Source: Acetofilamentum sp. (lineage in GTDB: Bacteria > Bacteroidota > Bacteroidia > Bacteroidales > DYOH01). Taken from it: a DNA stretch of 64,000 nt. This document shows positions 54,225-63,860 of this stretch, piece by piece; the first letter of the stretch is position 1; every line of letters begins with the position of its first letter. A program made the position numbers and the translations under genes. A model generated the notes under the pieces. It was not told the DNA's origin and searched no databases. It saw nothing but the letters and a program-made list of their open reading frames with translations. The stretch spans positions 21,135 through 85,134 of the forward strand of contig DYOH01000006.1 in assembly GCA_020720625.1 (NCBI GenBank), given 5' to 3'.

Positions 54225-54596
54225 GCCTTTGTCCCGGAAAAGCATAAGTATAGCTGAATGTGGGAGAATAACATATTTTTGTTTGTTGATTTCGATGGGG
54301 AAGGAGCCTGTTTGTAAATAAACTGCCAAATCCCCTACCTTGGCTTGCAGTGGTATATATTTCGATTCTTCGCTTCCTGCTTTCCATGGTTCATCATACT
54401 CCTGATTGTTGGGAATAGGATAGCCCGGCCCAACTTTCACAATGTAACCCGAATAAATGTTTTCTTTTTCCTGAATGCCCGGCGGGAGATATAGTCCGGA
54501 TTTTGTTTTTTCCATTGGAGATTTTGGTTGAATAAGCACTTTATCGCCAATCATCAATACATCTTCAAGAGATTGTTTATCAAATCCTAATGACAT
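54213..54596 (-). CDS. GroES-like (Cpn10 fold) protein
   Basis: 127 residues. It resembles GroES in its start (VLMIGDKVLIQPKSPMEKTKSGLYLPPG) and in GYIVKVGPG, but with an inserted loop (PNNQEYDEPWKAGSEESKY) and a GDLAVY region. It is not the main GroES, which would pair with GroEL. A role as an alternative co-chaperone is possible. It follows manA on the minus strand with a 10-base gap. Confidence 0.82.
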   Translation of the reverse strand: MSLGFDKQSLEDVLMIGDKVLIQPKSPMEKTKSGLYLPPGIQEKENIYSGYIVKVGPGYPIPNNQEYDEPWKAGSEESKYIPLQAKVGDLAVYLQTGSFPIEINKQKYVILPHSAILMLFRDKGLME

Positions 54597-54606
54597 GATT
54601 TTTCTA

Positions 54607-55569
54607 TTATAAAAATATTTCTAGTAATTCTAAACCTGAGGTTTCTATTTTTATCATACTTAGTTCGGCTGGTATGAGCAATGTTTCACCTTTCTTTAAT
54701 TCTATATGGTAATTATTTTCATCAGAAATTATCCCTTCGCCGCTGACTGCCATGAAAATTACAAACGAATCTAATGCAGCGTAATCCCTAGTAATTGCTT
54801 TTGATATTTGCATATAGTTTGTTGAGAAATTGGGTGTGCGGTTAATTTCATTTATCTCATTTGTCTCTCGGGAATAGCTTATTGGTTTTATTGGGGCTAA
54901 CTCAAAATGAATGGCATCTAAAGCCAATTCTTTATGTAGTTCCCTCGTTTCACCTTTTTCGTCTGTTCTGTCCCAATCGTAAATCCGATAGGTAATATCT
55001 GATGTTTGCTGAATTTCGGCCAATAAAACTCCTTTTCCGATGGAATGAACTCTTCCGGCACAAATTTCATATATATTACGTGGTTCTAATTCTTCTTTAT
55101 AAATGAAATCTTTTATATTGCTTACATTTAAGTAATTATCTTTGTTAATTCCCGTAGAAAAACCAAAATATAAGCCCGCATTTTCTTCGGCTTGCATTAT
55201 GAACCACATTTCGTTTTTGCCGTAGGCCTGATGTCGTTCTTTGGCCAATTTGTCGTCGGGATGAACTTGTATGGAAAGATCGTCGTTTGCATCAATAAAT
55301 TTAATAAGAATTGGAAATTCAATGCCGTATTTTTCATAAACTTTATCTCCTAGCAAGTCACCCATATATATTTCTACCAATTCATTTAGGGCGTTACCGG
55401 CTAAAAATCCGTTTTCAACCACCGAAATATTGTCTTCTACGGCCGAAATTTCCCAACTTTCACCAATTTTTTTGTCTAATGGGAGGTCTTTATTTAATAT
55501 TGTATTTAATTTTTGTCCACCCCATATTTTTTCTTTATAAATGGGTCTAAATTTTAACGGATAAAGCAT
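54607..55569 (-). CDS. manA: Mannose-6-phosphate isomerase, class I
   Basis: 320 residues, cupin-fold zinc enzyme linking fructose-6-phosphate and mannose-6-phosphate. Start LKFRPIYKEKIWGGQKL, SIQVHPDD with the zinc-binding His, GKNEMWFIM with the zinc-binding Glu, and the late YICAGRVHSIGKG-like region. The ATG at 55569 gives the usual N-terminus; the longer frame runs into the divergent ispE gene. It supplies mannose for surface sugars. Confidence 0.94.
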   Translation of the reverse strand: MLYPLKFRPIYKEKIWGGQKLNTILNKDLPLDKKIGESWEISAVEDNISVVENGFLAGNALNELVEIYMGDLLGDKVYEKYGIEFPILIKFIDANDDLSIQVHPDDKLAKERHQAYGKNEMWFIMQAEENAGLYFGFSTGINKDNYLNVSNIKDFIYKEELEPRNIYEICAGRVHSIGKGVLLAEIQQTSDITYRIYDWDRTDEKGETRELHKELALDAIHFELAPIKPISYSRETNEINEINRTPNFSTNYMQISKAITRDYAALDSFVIFMAVSGEGIISDENNYHIELKKGETLLIPAELSMIKIETSGLELLEIFL

Positions 55570-55594
55570 ATTCTGTAATTTAAAATACAAATTT

Positions 55595-56392
55595 ATGATA
55601 GTTTTTTCCAATGCCAAAATAAATCTCGGTCTAAGGGTTAAAGAGAAACGTCCGGACAAATATCATAATATCGAAACGATTTTTTATCCTTTGCCTCTGT
55701 TTGATATTATCGAATTTTTTGAATCGGATCATGATGAAATAATTGAGTCTGGGTTTAGTACTAACTGTCATTATGCTGATAATCTTATATTTAAAACTCT
55801 GGTGCTTTTCCGTAAGCATGCGGATATACCCTTTTTTCGTATTCATCTACATAAGCAAATACCCGTGGGTGCTGGTTTGGGTGGTGGTTCGGGCAATGCT
55901 GCAGCAACCATGCTTTTTTTAAATTCCTACCTTTCTCTGGGTTTCGATTCTGTTTCTTTAACTAATTTTGCGCTGGCTTTGGGAAGCGATGTTCCCTTCT
56001 TTTTGCATAATAGGCCATCTAAAGCGTATGGAAGAGGCGAAATTTTAGAATTCTTAGATTTTTCTTTGAAAGGATATTGGATTTTTGTCGTTTTCACCGG
56101 ATTATTCGTTTCTACTGGCGCTGCTTTTAATCAAATTCAGGAAAAAAAAGCCAAGCCGAATTGGCAAAATTTGAGTAATTATTGTTTCGATTCGGTAAAT
56201 GATTTTGAAGGCTACATTTTTAAACAATATCCTGAAATTGAACATATAAAAAATAATTTGCTACTGGCTGGCGCCGATGTGGCTGCTTTAAGTGGAAGTG
56301 GGTCTTCGGTTTTTGGTATTTTTAACCAAAAACCGAAGGTTTCAATTATTGAAAATTGCTACTTTTGTCGTTTATTTTTTATCTCTTTTTAG
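55595..56392 (+). CDS. ispE: 4-diphosphocytidyl-2-C-methyl-D-erythritol kinase
   Basis: 265 residues, GHMP kinase of the MEP pathway. N-terminal FSNAKINLGLRV, the ATP-binding loop PVGAGLGGGSGNAAATM, LGSDVPFFL and the final GSGSSVFGIF. Slightly short but complete. Divergent from manA with 25 bases between start codons; the following small gene overlaps its region by two bases past the stop. Confidence 0.95.
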   Translation: MIVFSNAKINLGLRVKEKRPDKYHNIETIFYPLPLFDIIEFFESDHDEIIESGFSTNCHYADNLIFKTLVLFRKHADIPFFRIHLHKQIPVGAGLGGGSGNAAATMLFLNSYLSLGFDSVSLTNFALALGSDVPFFLHNRPSKAYGRGEILEFLDFSLKGYWIFVVFTGLFVSTGAAFNQIQEKKAKPNWQNLSNYCFDSVNDFEGYIFKQYPEIEHIKNNLLLAGADVAALSGSGSSVFGIFNQKPKVSIIENCYFCRLFFISF

Positions 56393-56393
56393 T

Positions 56394-56708
56394 ATGATAT
56401 TCTCCTTTGTTATTGTAGCTGTGCTTGTTTTTTTTGTAAATATTCCCTTTGGATATTGGCGTTCTAATGTAAAAAAATTTTCCTTACAATGGGTTTTGGC
56501 AATTCATTTACCTGTTCCATTTGTAATTATAATGCGCGAATCATTTCAATTGGGATACCATTGGTCTAGGTATCCGCTAATGATTATGGCTTTTTTTGGT
56601 GGCCAGTTTGCAGGTAAAAAAATATATTCATTTTTGTTATGCCGTCTGGAAAAGATGCCTGGTTCTTGCCTTGTCATGGATTTGGTCCGTAGCAAGAAAA
56701 AAGTTTAA
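56394..56708 (+). CDS. Small conserved membrane protein
   Basis: 104 residues. One helix at about 3-20, a second weaker one at about 28-46, and a third at about 60-80 (MIMAFFGGQFAGKKIYS), with a basic tail. It is not recognised beyond a resemblance to small unnamed Bacteroidota membrane proteins. It starts one base after the ispE stop, so it is co-transcribed. Confidence 0.7.
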   Translation: MIFSFVIVAVLVFFVNIPFGYWRSNVKKFSLQWVLAIHLPVPFVIIMRESFQLGYHWSRYPLMIMAFFGGQFAGKKIYSFLLCRLEKMPGSCLVMDLVRSKKKV

Positions 56709-56709
56709 T

Positions 56710-57222
56710 TTATTTGTACCAGGATGCATATTTGATATAATTATTGGCAATTCTATTTATTTCACCATCCAACAGGTTTTCGTCTATTTCTTTAACTCTT
56801 TTGGCCGGAATTCCGGCATAAACGCCACCTTTGGTAAGATGCATTCCTTTTGTAACAACTGCGCCTGCAGCTACCACACAATGGCTTTCTATTATGGCGT
56901 CGTCGAGTATTATTGCACCTATGCCAATAAGTACATTATCGTGAATAGTGCATCCGTGAACTACGGCGTTATGTGCTATCGAAACATTATTGCCTATATT
57001 TGTTGGCGATTTTAAGTAGGTGGCATGCACGGTGGCATTGTCTTGGATGTTTACTTTATTGCCTATTTTTATGCTATGTACATCGCCACGGATAACCGCA
57101 CTATACCAAACTGAGCATTGGTTTCCCATTTCCACTTCGCCTACTATAACGGCATTTTCCGCTAAAAAGCAATCTTTGCCAAATATGGGTCCTTTTCCGT
57201 TTATTGTTTTTATTATGGCCAT
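56710..57222 (-). CDS. Gamma-class carbonic anhydrase-like protein
   Basis: 170 residues, left-handed beta-helix of hexapeptide repeats (FLAENAVIVGEVEMGNQCSVW, then IGNKVNIQDNATVHAT). The three zinc-type histidines are in VHATY, SIAHNAVVHG. The trailing helix ends in NYIKYASWYK. It resembles YrdA/CaiE/PaaY proteins; whether it hydrates CO2 is not certain. Its stop is one base from the convergent membrane protein gene. Confidence 0.9.
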   Translation of the reverse strand: MAIIKTINGKGPIFGKDCFLAENAVIVGEVEMGNQCSVWYSAVIRGDVHSIKIGNKVNIQDNATVHATYLKSPTNIGNNVSIAHNAVVHGCTIHDNVLIGIGAIILDDAIIESHCVVAAGAVVTKGMHLTKGGVYAGIPAKRVKEIDENLLDGEINRIANNYIKYASWYK

Positions 57223-57455
57223 TGTATAAGTTTTTTATTACAAAAGTATAATTTCTTTCTTATTTATTGCAAATAATTATATTATGTTAAGTTGCCTGTT
57301 TTTTATTGTTTTGCTTAGGGGAGAGGATACTTTTTGATGCTATTTTTAAATGTTTTTTTTGATTCTAATGTTTATATTTCCCCTATTTTTTTCTTCAAGT
57401 TTATGGCTAATTTTATAGAGTTTTAAAAATACTGTTTTAATTTGATAAATATATT

Positions 57456-58355
57456 ATGTTAAGTGTATGTATTCCTATATACAATAGGGGTGTAATTAAT
57501 CTTGCTTCCGAAGTGAAGAAGCAAAAAGATGCCATTTCCGAAAAAATTGAAATTATATGTATTGATGATGCATCGGAGATTTTATTTAAAAATATAAATA
57601 AGGATATTTTGACCATTGCAGACAGGTATATTGAACTAGAGTTAAATGTAGGACGGGCTGCTATAAGAAATTTGTTTCTGAATTATGTTCAAAATGAATA
57701 TTTATTATTTTTAGATGCTGATTCGTTAATAATCAAGAAAGATTTTTTAAAAACATATATTGATAAATTAAAATTATCGGAAATTGATGTTGTTTTCGGA
57801 GGTCGGGTTTACCCGTCCGAATGTTTTGATACAAACCGGATACTTAGGTTTAAGTATGGGATTTTTAGAGAATCAAAATCACTTCAGCAGAGGTTATTAA
57901 GTCCATATCTTAGTTTTCAGACTAATAATTTTTTGATTAGAAGGGATGTGCTTGACATGAACAGATTTAATGAGCAACTGAAGCAATACGGACATGAGGA
58001 TACATTGTTTGCCCTAATTTTAAAAAGGAACCATATAAATGTGGAGCATATTGATAATGTTGTTTTGAATGATGAACTTGAGACAAATAGTGAGTTTCTC
58101 TATAAAACGGAACAGGCAGTGCAAAACTTAACTATTTTGATGAAATACCTCTCCCCGACTGAAATATTGGATATTAACCTAATCCGGTATTCTAAACGCT
58201 TTCATTTTTTTTTGAATTTATCTACTTTTTGGGGTGTTTATTTAATGAAATTTTTGCGATGGTATTTATCTGTTTATAGATTTTTGAATGTGCCATTTCT
58301 TAATTTGTATAAATTACTGTACTTTAATATGATATATCGGACTATGAAAAACTAA
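57456..58355 (+). CDS. Family 2 glycosyltransferase
   Basis: 299 residues. GT-A start LSVCIPIYNR, DDASE, NVGRAAIRNLFL, the metal-binding LFLDADSL and the acceptor-side YGHEDTLFAL (usual form ED in a GxED-like motif). A C-terminal hydrophobic helix (about 262-285) may tether it to the membrane. It probably adds a sugar to a surface glycan. Its 233-base upstream region is very AT-rich and shows no clear promoter. Confidence 0.88.
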   Translation: MLSVCIPIYNRGVINLASEVKKQKDAISEKIEIICIDDASEILFKNINKDILTIADRYIELELNVGRAAIRNLFLNYVQNEYLLFLDADSLIIKKDFLKTYIDKLKLSEIDVVFGGRVYPSECFDTNRILRFKYGIFRESKSLQQRLLSPYLSFQTNNFLIRRDVLDMNRFNEQLKQYGHEDTLFALILKRNHINVEHIDNVVLNDELETNSEFLYKTEQAVQNLTILMKYLSPTEILDINLIRYSKRFHFFLNLSTFWGVYLMKFLRWYLSVYRFLNVPFLNLYKLLYFNMIYRTMKN

Positions 58356-58391
58356 TCCCGATAAAATGATATCCGTATCAGGATTAGTTTT
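58348..58391 (+). terminator. Terminator overlapping the glycosyltransferase stop codon
   Basis: An 11-bp perfect stem (AAAACTAATCC / GGATTAGTTTT) with a 22-nt loop; the stop codon is in the left arm. It may also serve the convergent TPP-enzyme gene, since the left side gives T-rich sequence on the minus strand. Confidence 0.7.
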
Positions 58392-58398
58392 AGGTGTT

Positions 58399-60138
58399 TT
58401 ATCCGAAAATCTGCCTTTTTATGGCTCTTGAGATGAATCGCACTTTCTCCGAAAAGCTAAATCGACCCAAGTTTGTCATCACAACTCCTTTAGTCATATT
58501 GGTTTTTTTGCTGTAATCTATCACAACGTCTACTACAACTACTTTTTTCTGTTGTTTTGCTATATCAAAAGCTTTTTTGAGTGTTTCATCAATGGCAAAA
58601 TCATTCGGCATAAGTAAATATTCTGCTCCACAAGCATCTGCTATTCCTTTTATGTTGAATTGTCCGAGTACTGTGGCTGTTTTTCTGTTGAGCGGAATTT
58701 TTTGAAATTGGGAAATCTGCCCAAGTTCGCCATCGTTAAAAACAAAATATACTACTTCTTGCTCATACATTACTGCCGTTAGCATTTCCATTCCTGTCAT
58801 CAAAAATCCACCATCGCCAACAATGCCAATAACTTGTTTGTTTGGATTTGCCATTTTTGCACCTATGGCTGCCGGCACACAAAAGCCCATACAGTTAAAA
58901 TCCGTGGGTGATACAAAATGCCGGGATTTATCAACTGAAAGAAGTTCTGTGGCGAGATATGTGTGGTTTCCATCGTCTACAATAAAAATGCTATCCTTAC
59001 TTGTAAGTTTGTTAAGTGCTTCGAAAAAGAATCCGGGGCTTACTTTTTGGTTCTGCTTTTCTTTTTTCCAGGTTTGTACATAGTTAAGCTTTTCGGTTTT
59101 TATTAAATCTTGCAGTTTATTTATAGATTCAGAATTTTTATTTGGAGAATTTTTTAGTTTTTGGGCAATTTTTTCACAAATTTCAAATGAATCGCCTTCT
59201 AAAGTTATTTTGGCCGGATAGTTTTTGTGAAAAACTTCAGGATTTATGTCGATGTGAATGAGATTTTCGGGTACAACAGCTCCAAAGCTACCTGTGCCAA
59301 TTTCTGAAAATCTAACACCAACAGCAAGCATTGCATCGCAGTTTTTAAAAGCTTTTTGAGACGCCGGTACTGAGTTTGCGCCAAATCCAAAACCTGTATG
59401 AAGCGGATGGGATGCCGGAAAGGATGCTTTTCCTTGCAAAGTTGTTGAAACGGGGGCATTTAATTTTTCGGCAATTTCAATGATAGATTTTGTTGCTTCT
59501 GCAGCTCCCCAACCAACGTAAATTCCCGGATTTTTTGCTTTTAGAAGCAATTCAACAGCTTTTTCAATATCGCTTTGGGTGTAGCGTTGCACTTTTTGCG
59601 GTTTTTGGTAGCTGGGCATCTCGCTTACTTCGCCTTGAAACATTTGAATTTCTACCGGAATTTCAACAAAAACTGGTCCGGGTTCGCCTTCGGTAGCTAA
59701 TTGATAGGCCTTATAGATGCTTGGGATTATTTCCTTGTGTGTGCTTATTAAAAAATATCCCTTGGTAATTTCATTTACCAGATTTCCTTGGTTCATTTGG
59801 TGCAATTGATAGCTGCGTCCGCTGTCTTTTCTTGTGCCTCCTGAGATAATGAGCATCGGAATACCATCTAAGAAAGCCTCGCCAATTCCGCTCATGGCAT
59901 TGGTAGTGCCTGCTGCTGGCACAATCACCAGTGTTCCGGTTTGCTCAGATGTGGCCGATACGCCAATGGCCATAAATGCTGCACCACCTTCGTGTGTTAC
60001 AAGTATTGGTGTAATTTTTTCTGAATTATTCAGTTCATCGTATATCTCGGTGTTGTGAACTCCCGGAATGCCAAATGTGTATTTTATTCCGATTTCTTCG
60101 AGTGCATGAACCACCAATTTTGCTCCGGTTTTTTTCAT
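58399..60138 (-). CDS. Thiamine-diphosphate enzyme of the acetolactate synthase/decarboxylase superfamily
   Basis: 579 residues. The catalytic Glu is in LVTHEGGAAFMA, the middle domain has VGWGAAEA, and the cofactor motif is GIVGDGGFLMTGMEM ... FNDGELG (GDG to ND). It resembles acetolactate synthase large subunits, but no small subunit or ilv gene is nearby, so a 2-oxo acid decarboxylase or similar C-C enzyme is as likely. A basic tail of about 40 residues follows the core. It is the furthest downstream of a group of four minus-strand genes. Confidence 0.88.
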   Translation of the reverse strand: MKKTGAKLVVHALEEIGIKYTFGIPGVHNTEIYDELNNSEKITPILVTHEGGAAFMAIGVSATSEQTGTLVIVPAAGTTNAMSGIGEAFLDGIPMLIISGGTRKDSGRSYQLHQMNQGNLVNEITKGYFLISTHKEIIPSIYKAYQLATEGEPGPVFVEIPVEIQMFQGEVSEMPSYQKPQKVQRYTQSDIEKAVELLLKAKNPGIYVGWGAAEATKSIIEIAEKLNAPVSTTLQGKASFPASHPLHTGFGFGANSVPASQKAFKNCDAMLAVGVRFSEIGTGSFGAVVPENLIHIDINPEVFHKNYPAKITLEGDSFEICEKIAQKLKNSPNKNSESINKLQDLIKTEKLNYVQTWKKEKQNQKVSPGFFFEALNKLTSKDSIFIVDDGNHTYLATELLSVDKSRHFVSPTDFNCMGFCVPAAIGAKMANPNKQVIGIVGDGGFLMTGMEMLTAVMYEQEVVYFVFNDGELGQISQFQKIPLNRKTATVLGQFNIKGIADACGAEYLLMPNDFAIDETLKKAFDIAKQQKKVVVVDVVIDYSKKTNMTKGVVMTNLGRFSFSEKVRFISRAIKRQIFG

Positions 60139-60159
60139 CTTTTTATTGTTTTATTTTTG

Positions 60160-60999
60160 TCAATTAATTGTATGCAGACTTGTAGTTTTTTTTGTTTTTC
60201 GGTTGAGCTTTTTAGTCCATCTTTTTTTCAAACCTGCTATTTTGCCCGGACAGGTATTCAGTATATCAATTACAAATTTTGCTTCTTCGTATTGCATATT
60301 TTCAATAAAGTAATCAAACGATTTCTTTAGCATCAATTTTTTTTCGTCAGAAGCTTTGGTTTGAAAAATATCTTTGTTGTTACCCTCCACTAAGGTAAAC
60401 GAAATCAAGGGCAATTGATATTCTGATTTGAGTTTTATTTTGTTTAAAAATATCCAGTTATCGAGCCATTGGGGCAATTTTTGCATGTTTATTTGGGCTA
60501 AAAAATCTGCATGTACAAGCAATTGCGGAAATAAGGGATATAATTCCCATTGAAGTGCATCTTGTAGGGCGTTGTAGTGTTGTTGTTTACGGTTTTTTTC
60601 TTTTTTGGGTTCAAACAAATTTTTTGTTTTCCCATAAATTTTTAGTTTATGAATGTTAGCCTCTGCCAGTTTTTTCTCAAAATCAAGTATGGGGGCATCC
60701 GGATAAAGATGTAATTTTAGATTGATATACCAGAGCGACATTGGAAAATTTTCTACAAGAAAATAGCTGTAAGCAAGTTGGCTTAGTAATGGAACTACAA
60801 ATTCGTTGGTGGCAGAATCGGAAAACAAATAAGGCCTTAGCGCCCATTCTGCGTTTCGAAGGTTGTCCTGAATTAAATCCGGTTTTACTTGTTGGTTTAT
60901 TAATCTAATATACTGATATTCTGTGGATAAACTAAACTGGCCATACAAGTTATTCAAAAATGGGTGAAAAATGAACAGGAAAAATATATATTTTTTCAT
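60160..60999 (-). CDS. Hypothetical exported protein
   Basis: 279 residues with a signal peptide (about 1-20, ending LYGQ). It is mostly helical, with a very basic C-terminus (GLKKRWTKKLNRKTKKT). No family recognised. It lies 21 bases upstream of the TPP-enzyme gene on the same strand, and 43 bases after another unknown envelope protein. Confidence 0.65.
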   Translation of the reverse strand: MKKYIFFLFIFHPFLNNLYGQFSLSTEYQYIRLINQQVKPDLIQDNLRNAEWALRPYLFSDSATNEFVVPLLSQLAYSYFLVENFPMSLWYINLKLHLYPDAPILDFEKKLAEANIHKLKIYGKTKNLFEPKKEKNRKQQHYNALQDALQWELYPLFPQLLVHADFLAQINMQKLPQWLDNWIFLNKIKLKSEYQLPLISFTLVEGNNKDIFQTKASDEKKLMLKKSFDYFIENMQYEEAKFVIDILNTCPGKIAGLKKRWTKKLNRKTKKTTSLHTIN

Positions 61000-61042
61000 A
61001 GATTTTTTTTCTGAATTTTTATTTTTAAATATAATAGGGGAA

Positions 61043-61624
61043 TTAAAAATTAATTTGTAAGCTCATCGATGGGTATACCTGATTTTGTGGTGAAAATGCG
61101 GGTGTTTTTTCGATATTGAATTTCATGTTGTATTTATATCGGATAAGTTCCTGCTTTTTGCTCATTAGATGCTGTCCATGTATCCAGTCGTAAAAATAAG
61201 TGGCCATGATGGTACTGATGCTTATCCAAATTACTGTGGAGTTAGCAATGATAAAGACCGGAGTTTTGGTTTTATCTAATGCATCGTCAAATCTAAGATT
61301 TAGGATATCCTTAATTTTTGCCGAAGTTTGAAATCCCACAGTAGCAAAAGCTGCAAAAGAAGTAGCCCTCATGCCTAATAAATAGTATCCTGTTTTATTT
61401 TCGTGGGCTTTAAAGTGCACGTAACCCGGAACAACCATGGCATACATCATGTCTTTCATTCTTAAATTTCTTGAAAGTAGCTGATACTCTTCTACATTCA
61501 TTCCATACGCCAAATAGGGTGTTTTTAGTAAATCGTCTTGTTGAACATGGTAAAAATCAATATCCTGAGCATCTGAATTAAAGACTATCAGCGATAATAA
61601 AAAGTAAGTAAGTATTTTTTTCAT
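61043..61624 (-). CDS. Hypothetical membrane-associated protein
   Basis: 193 residues. Signal peptide (MKKILTYFLLSLIVFNSDAQ), two likely membrane helices (about 75-95 and 125-148), then YDWIHGQHLMSKKQELIRYKY, a pattern seen in unnamed Bacteroidota outer-envelope proteins. The ATG at 61624 is chosen because it opens the signal peptide and avoids overlap with the flavoprotein gene. Confidence 0.68.
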   Translation of the reverse strand: MKKILTYFLLSLIVFNSDAQDIDFYHVQQDDLLKTPYLAYGMNVEEYQLLSRNLRMKDMMYAMVVPGYVHFKAHENKTGYYLLGMRATSFAAFATVGFQTSAKIKDILNLRFDDALDKTKTPVFIIANSTVIWISISTIMATYFYDWIHGQHLMSKKQELIRYKYNMKFNIEKTPAFSPQNQVYPSMSLQINF

Positions 61625-61652
61625 GGCAATAATTATTTTATTAAAGAATGTA

Positions 61653-63278
61653 CTATTTTTTTTTCTCAATGATGTGTTCTGTTGCTTTTTGTGCTGTAAA
61701 AATGCAGGTTGCTAAAAAAGTGCCTTCCAGAGCTCTTTTGCCATGAGAACCACCACCGCCAAAACCGGCTGCTTCGCCAATGGCATAAAGGTTTTCGAAT
61801 GCTTTACTATCTTGGTTTACTGCATTTTTATGCAATACTTGAGAATTTAAATTTGTTCGAATACCCCCTAAACTTTTGCGCGAAAGTATCTGTTCTCGGA
61901 TAGCTATAAGTGGGTATGCCTTTTTATCGTTAATTTTTTGGTTTTTCAAGGTTCTAATTTTGTCTCCTCTGTATTGTCTTGTATGTTGTATCCTTCTAAT
62001 TTGCTCGTCGTTCCAGATATTTTTTCCTCTCTCAAAATTTTGGTCATATTCTTCAATTGATTTTCGGAGCAAATCTGCATCCACTTCTTTATTTCCGGTG
62101 CATTGATTCATTTTTTCGACGAGTTCGTCTATACTATTGGCAGTTATAAAATCTTTTGTTTTGCTTTGTAATGAATTTATTAATTTTTTGTTTCCCATAA
62201 GAAGGGTAAGTACAAATCCAATGTAGTTTTTGTTTTTTATGGCATCGTTATATTCAGAACCTGAAACAGCCAATTCTTTTTTCGCAATTTTGTGGTTGAG
62301 TATTTGCCATGAATATTTTTTTTCTTCCTGACAAATACGTGTAACCATGTATCTAGTATCAAATGCTGTAACCAGAGGTACAGGCCCCATTCGTTCGCCC
62401 TTGTAATTTACCCAAATGGCCGATTTGGGTGGTACTATGCTTAATCCATGATTCGGTCTACGTGGATTTGGGTGTGGAACACCTGCAGCGTAGTTCCACA
62501 TTAAGTCCATATTGCTAAGTTCGCCTCCAATTTTTTCCACTTCGTCGTGGAGTAAACCGTCGGAAAAATGATGCGATCCATTTAATATTTCTTTGGGCGG
62601 AATGCCCCATTCATGATGCCAGTTAGCTCTTACTTTGTCCATGTTTCCGTTAAAGCCTCCGCTGGCAATAATATAGTTTTGTGCTATGGCTTCAAAATCT
62701 TCGCCCAAATTTTCCGTTTTTCCTTTTAAGCCCGATATTTTGTTGTTTTCTGTTGAAATTGATTCTACGCGGTGTTCAAAAAATATTTGAACTAAATGTT
62801 TGTTCTGATGTTTTTCGATGTATTCAATTAGTTTTGTAATTAGCTCGTAACCTGTTCCCCATACCATGTGGAATCGGGGTACACTATTGCCATTTGAATA
62901 CAATCCGCGTTCAACCCAATGCACTACCGGAAAATATCCGATTTTTTTTGATGTAATCCATTGATAAATGGAGAGTGTGTTTTCGATGAATTTTTCTGCA
63001 TATATTTTTCCGAAATATTCTTTTTCGGTGAATTCGGCAAAACTAAACCAATCTTTTTTGGCTAATTCCACTGAATCATTAATACCGGTTTTTTTTTGCT
63101 GAGGGGAATTTACGTAAAACATTCCACCAAAAGATTCTTTGGCTAATCCACCAAAATTTTCCTCTTTGTCGCGGTCTATTATCACTACATCTATTCCGTT
63201 TTCTATTAACTCTATGGCGGCAGCTATTCCTGCAATTCCGCCTCCAATAATTACAGTATGGGCTTTAATTTGTTTCAT
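61653..63278 (-). CDS. FAD-dependent dehydrogenase of the COG3573 group
   Basis: 541 residues. FAD-binding start TVIIGGGIAGIAAAIELIENG (GxGxxG), IDRD, then SFGGMFYVNSPQQ, WVERGLYSNGNSVPRFHMVWGTG and the C-terminal GEAAGFGGGGSHGKRALEG. It belongs with fumarate-reductase/KstD-like flavoproteins, and the N-terminal blocks match the COG3573 predicted dehydrogenases best. The substrate is unknown. The ATG at 63278 sits seven codons inside the longest frame and gives the family N-terminus. Confidence 0.88.
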   Translation of the reverse strand: MKQIKAHTVIIGGGIAGIAAAIELIENGIDVVIIDRDKEENFGGLAKESFGGMFYVNSPQQKKTGINDSVELAKKDWFSFAEFTEKEYFGKIYAEKFIENTLSIYQWITSKKIGYFPVVHWVERGLYSNGNSVPRFHMVWGTGYELITKLIEYIEKHQNKHLVQIFFEHRVESISTENNKISGLKGKTENLGEDFEAIAQNYIIASGGFNGNMDKVRANWHHEWGIPPKEILNGSHHFSDGLLHDEVEKIGGELSNMDLMWNYAAGVPHPNPRRPNHGLSIVPPKSAIWVNYKGERMGPVPLVTAFDTRYMVTRICQEEKKYSWQILNHKIAKKELAVSGSEYNDAIKNKNYIGFVLTLLMGNKKLINSLQSKTKDFITANSIDELVEKMNQCTGNKEVDADLLRKSIEEYDQNFERGKNIWNDEQIRRIQHTRQYRGDKIRTLKNQKINDKKAYPLIAIREQILSRKSLGGIRTNLNSQVLHKNAVNQDSKAFENLYAIGEAAGFGGGGSHGKRALEGTFLATCIFTAQKATEHIIEKKK

Positions 63279-63463
63279 GCTAAAATATTTTATAGACAAA
63301 ATAGCAACTGGCTTAATTTTCAGTCTGATTAATTTTTTGTTGCTTACAATTATTTATTATGTGAATTTATGATAATAATCAGATATAATAAAATGTTTAA
63401 CATATATAATTAATGTATTGATATGTAATTATTTACAAATTGGCAGGTATTGTAAAAAAAAAG

Positions 63464-63571
63464 TTATCAACATAGCTCTAGCCCAATAGCTGCAAAGTGC
63501 CTAACCTATGTTGATAAAATTATCCACAGGAATTTGTTGATAAAAAAAAAAAATTATAAAATTGTGGCTGG
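63464..63571. promoter_or_regulatory. Cluster of DnaA-box-like sites, candidate replication origin
   Basis: Four 9-mers within 80 bases: TTATCAACA at 63464 (+), the same on the minus strand at 63509-63517 and 63535-63543, and a perfect TTATCCACA at 63520-63528 (+). The first two sites sit in a 12-bp inverted repeat. A run of A/T follows (63541-63560), and about 180 AT-rich bases precede the cluster. This resembles oriC; it could also be a DnaA-controlled promoter for the small gene at 63572. Confidence 0.6.
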
Positions 63572-63820
63572 ATGAAAAGAATAAAAACAGATATCGTCTA
63601 TTTCGAAAAGCGAATTAAGTATCGTCTTAACAAAGCGAATGCTCCAAAACGAAAGTTTGCTTTACAGGAGAGTGTTTTCCAAGATGGATATTTTTTGTTT
63701 TATGATGGAAGAGAGTTTTACTCTTTCGGGAAAAATTTGTTAGCAAATCAGTTAACTATTCAGAATCAATTGGTTGAATATTTGTACTCGCGAACATATC
63801 AAACCAAATTACCCTTTTAG
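63572..63820 (+). CDS. Small hypothetical protein next to the DnaA-box cluster
   Basis: 82 residues, basic N-terminal half (KRIKTDIVYFEKRIKYRLNK), aromatic-rich middle (YFLFYDGREFYSF). No family recognised. Support for being real: normal codon use, an ATG soon after GGCTGG, and a strong terminator 41 bases after the stop. Confidence 0.55.
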   Translation: MKRIKTDIVYFEKRIKYRLNKANAPKRKFALQESVFQDGYFLFYDGREFYSFGKNLLANQLTIQNQLVEYLYSRTYQTKLPF

Positions 63821-63860
63821 TAGTTTTTTCGTAGTTTTAAGTTTATAGGTTTAATAAATA

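Noticed and set aside
57223-57455. AT-rich gap before the glycosyltransferase, checked for a leader or small RNA
   Set aside because: No clear promoter pair, hairpin or ORF was found.
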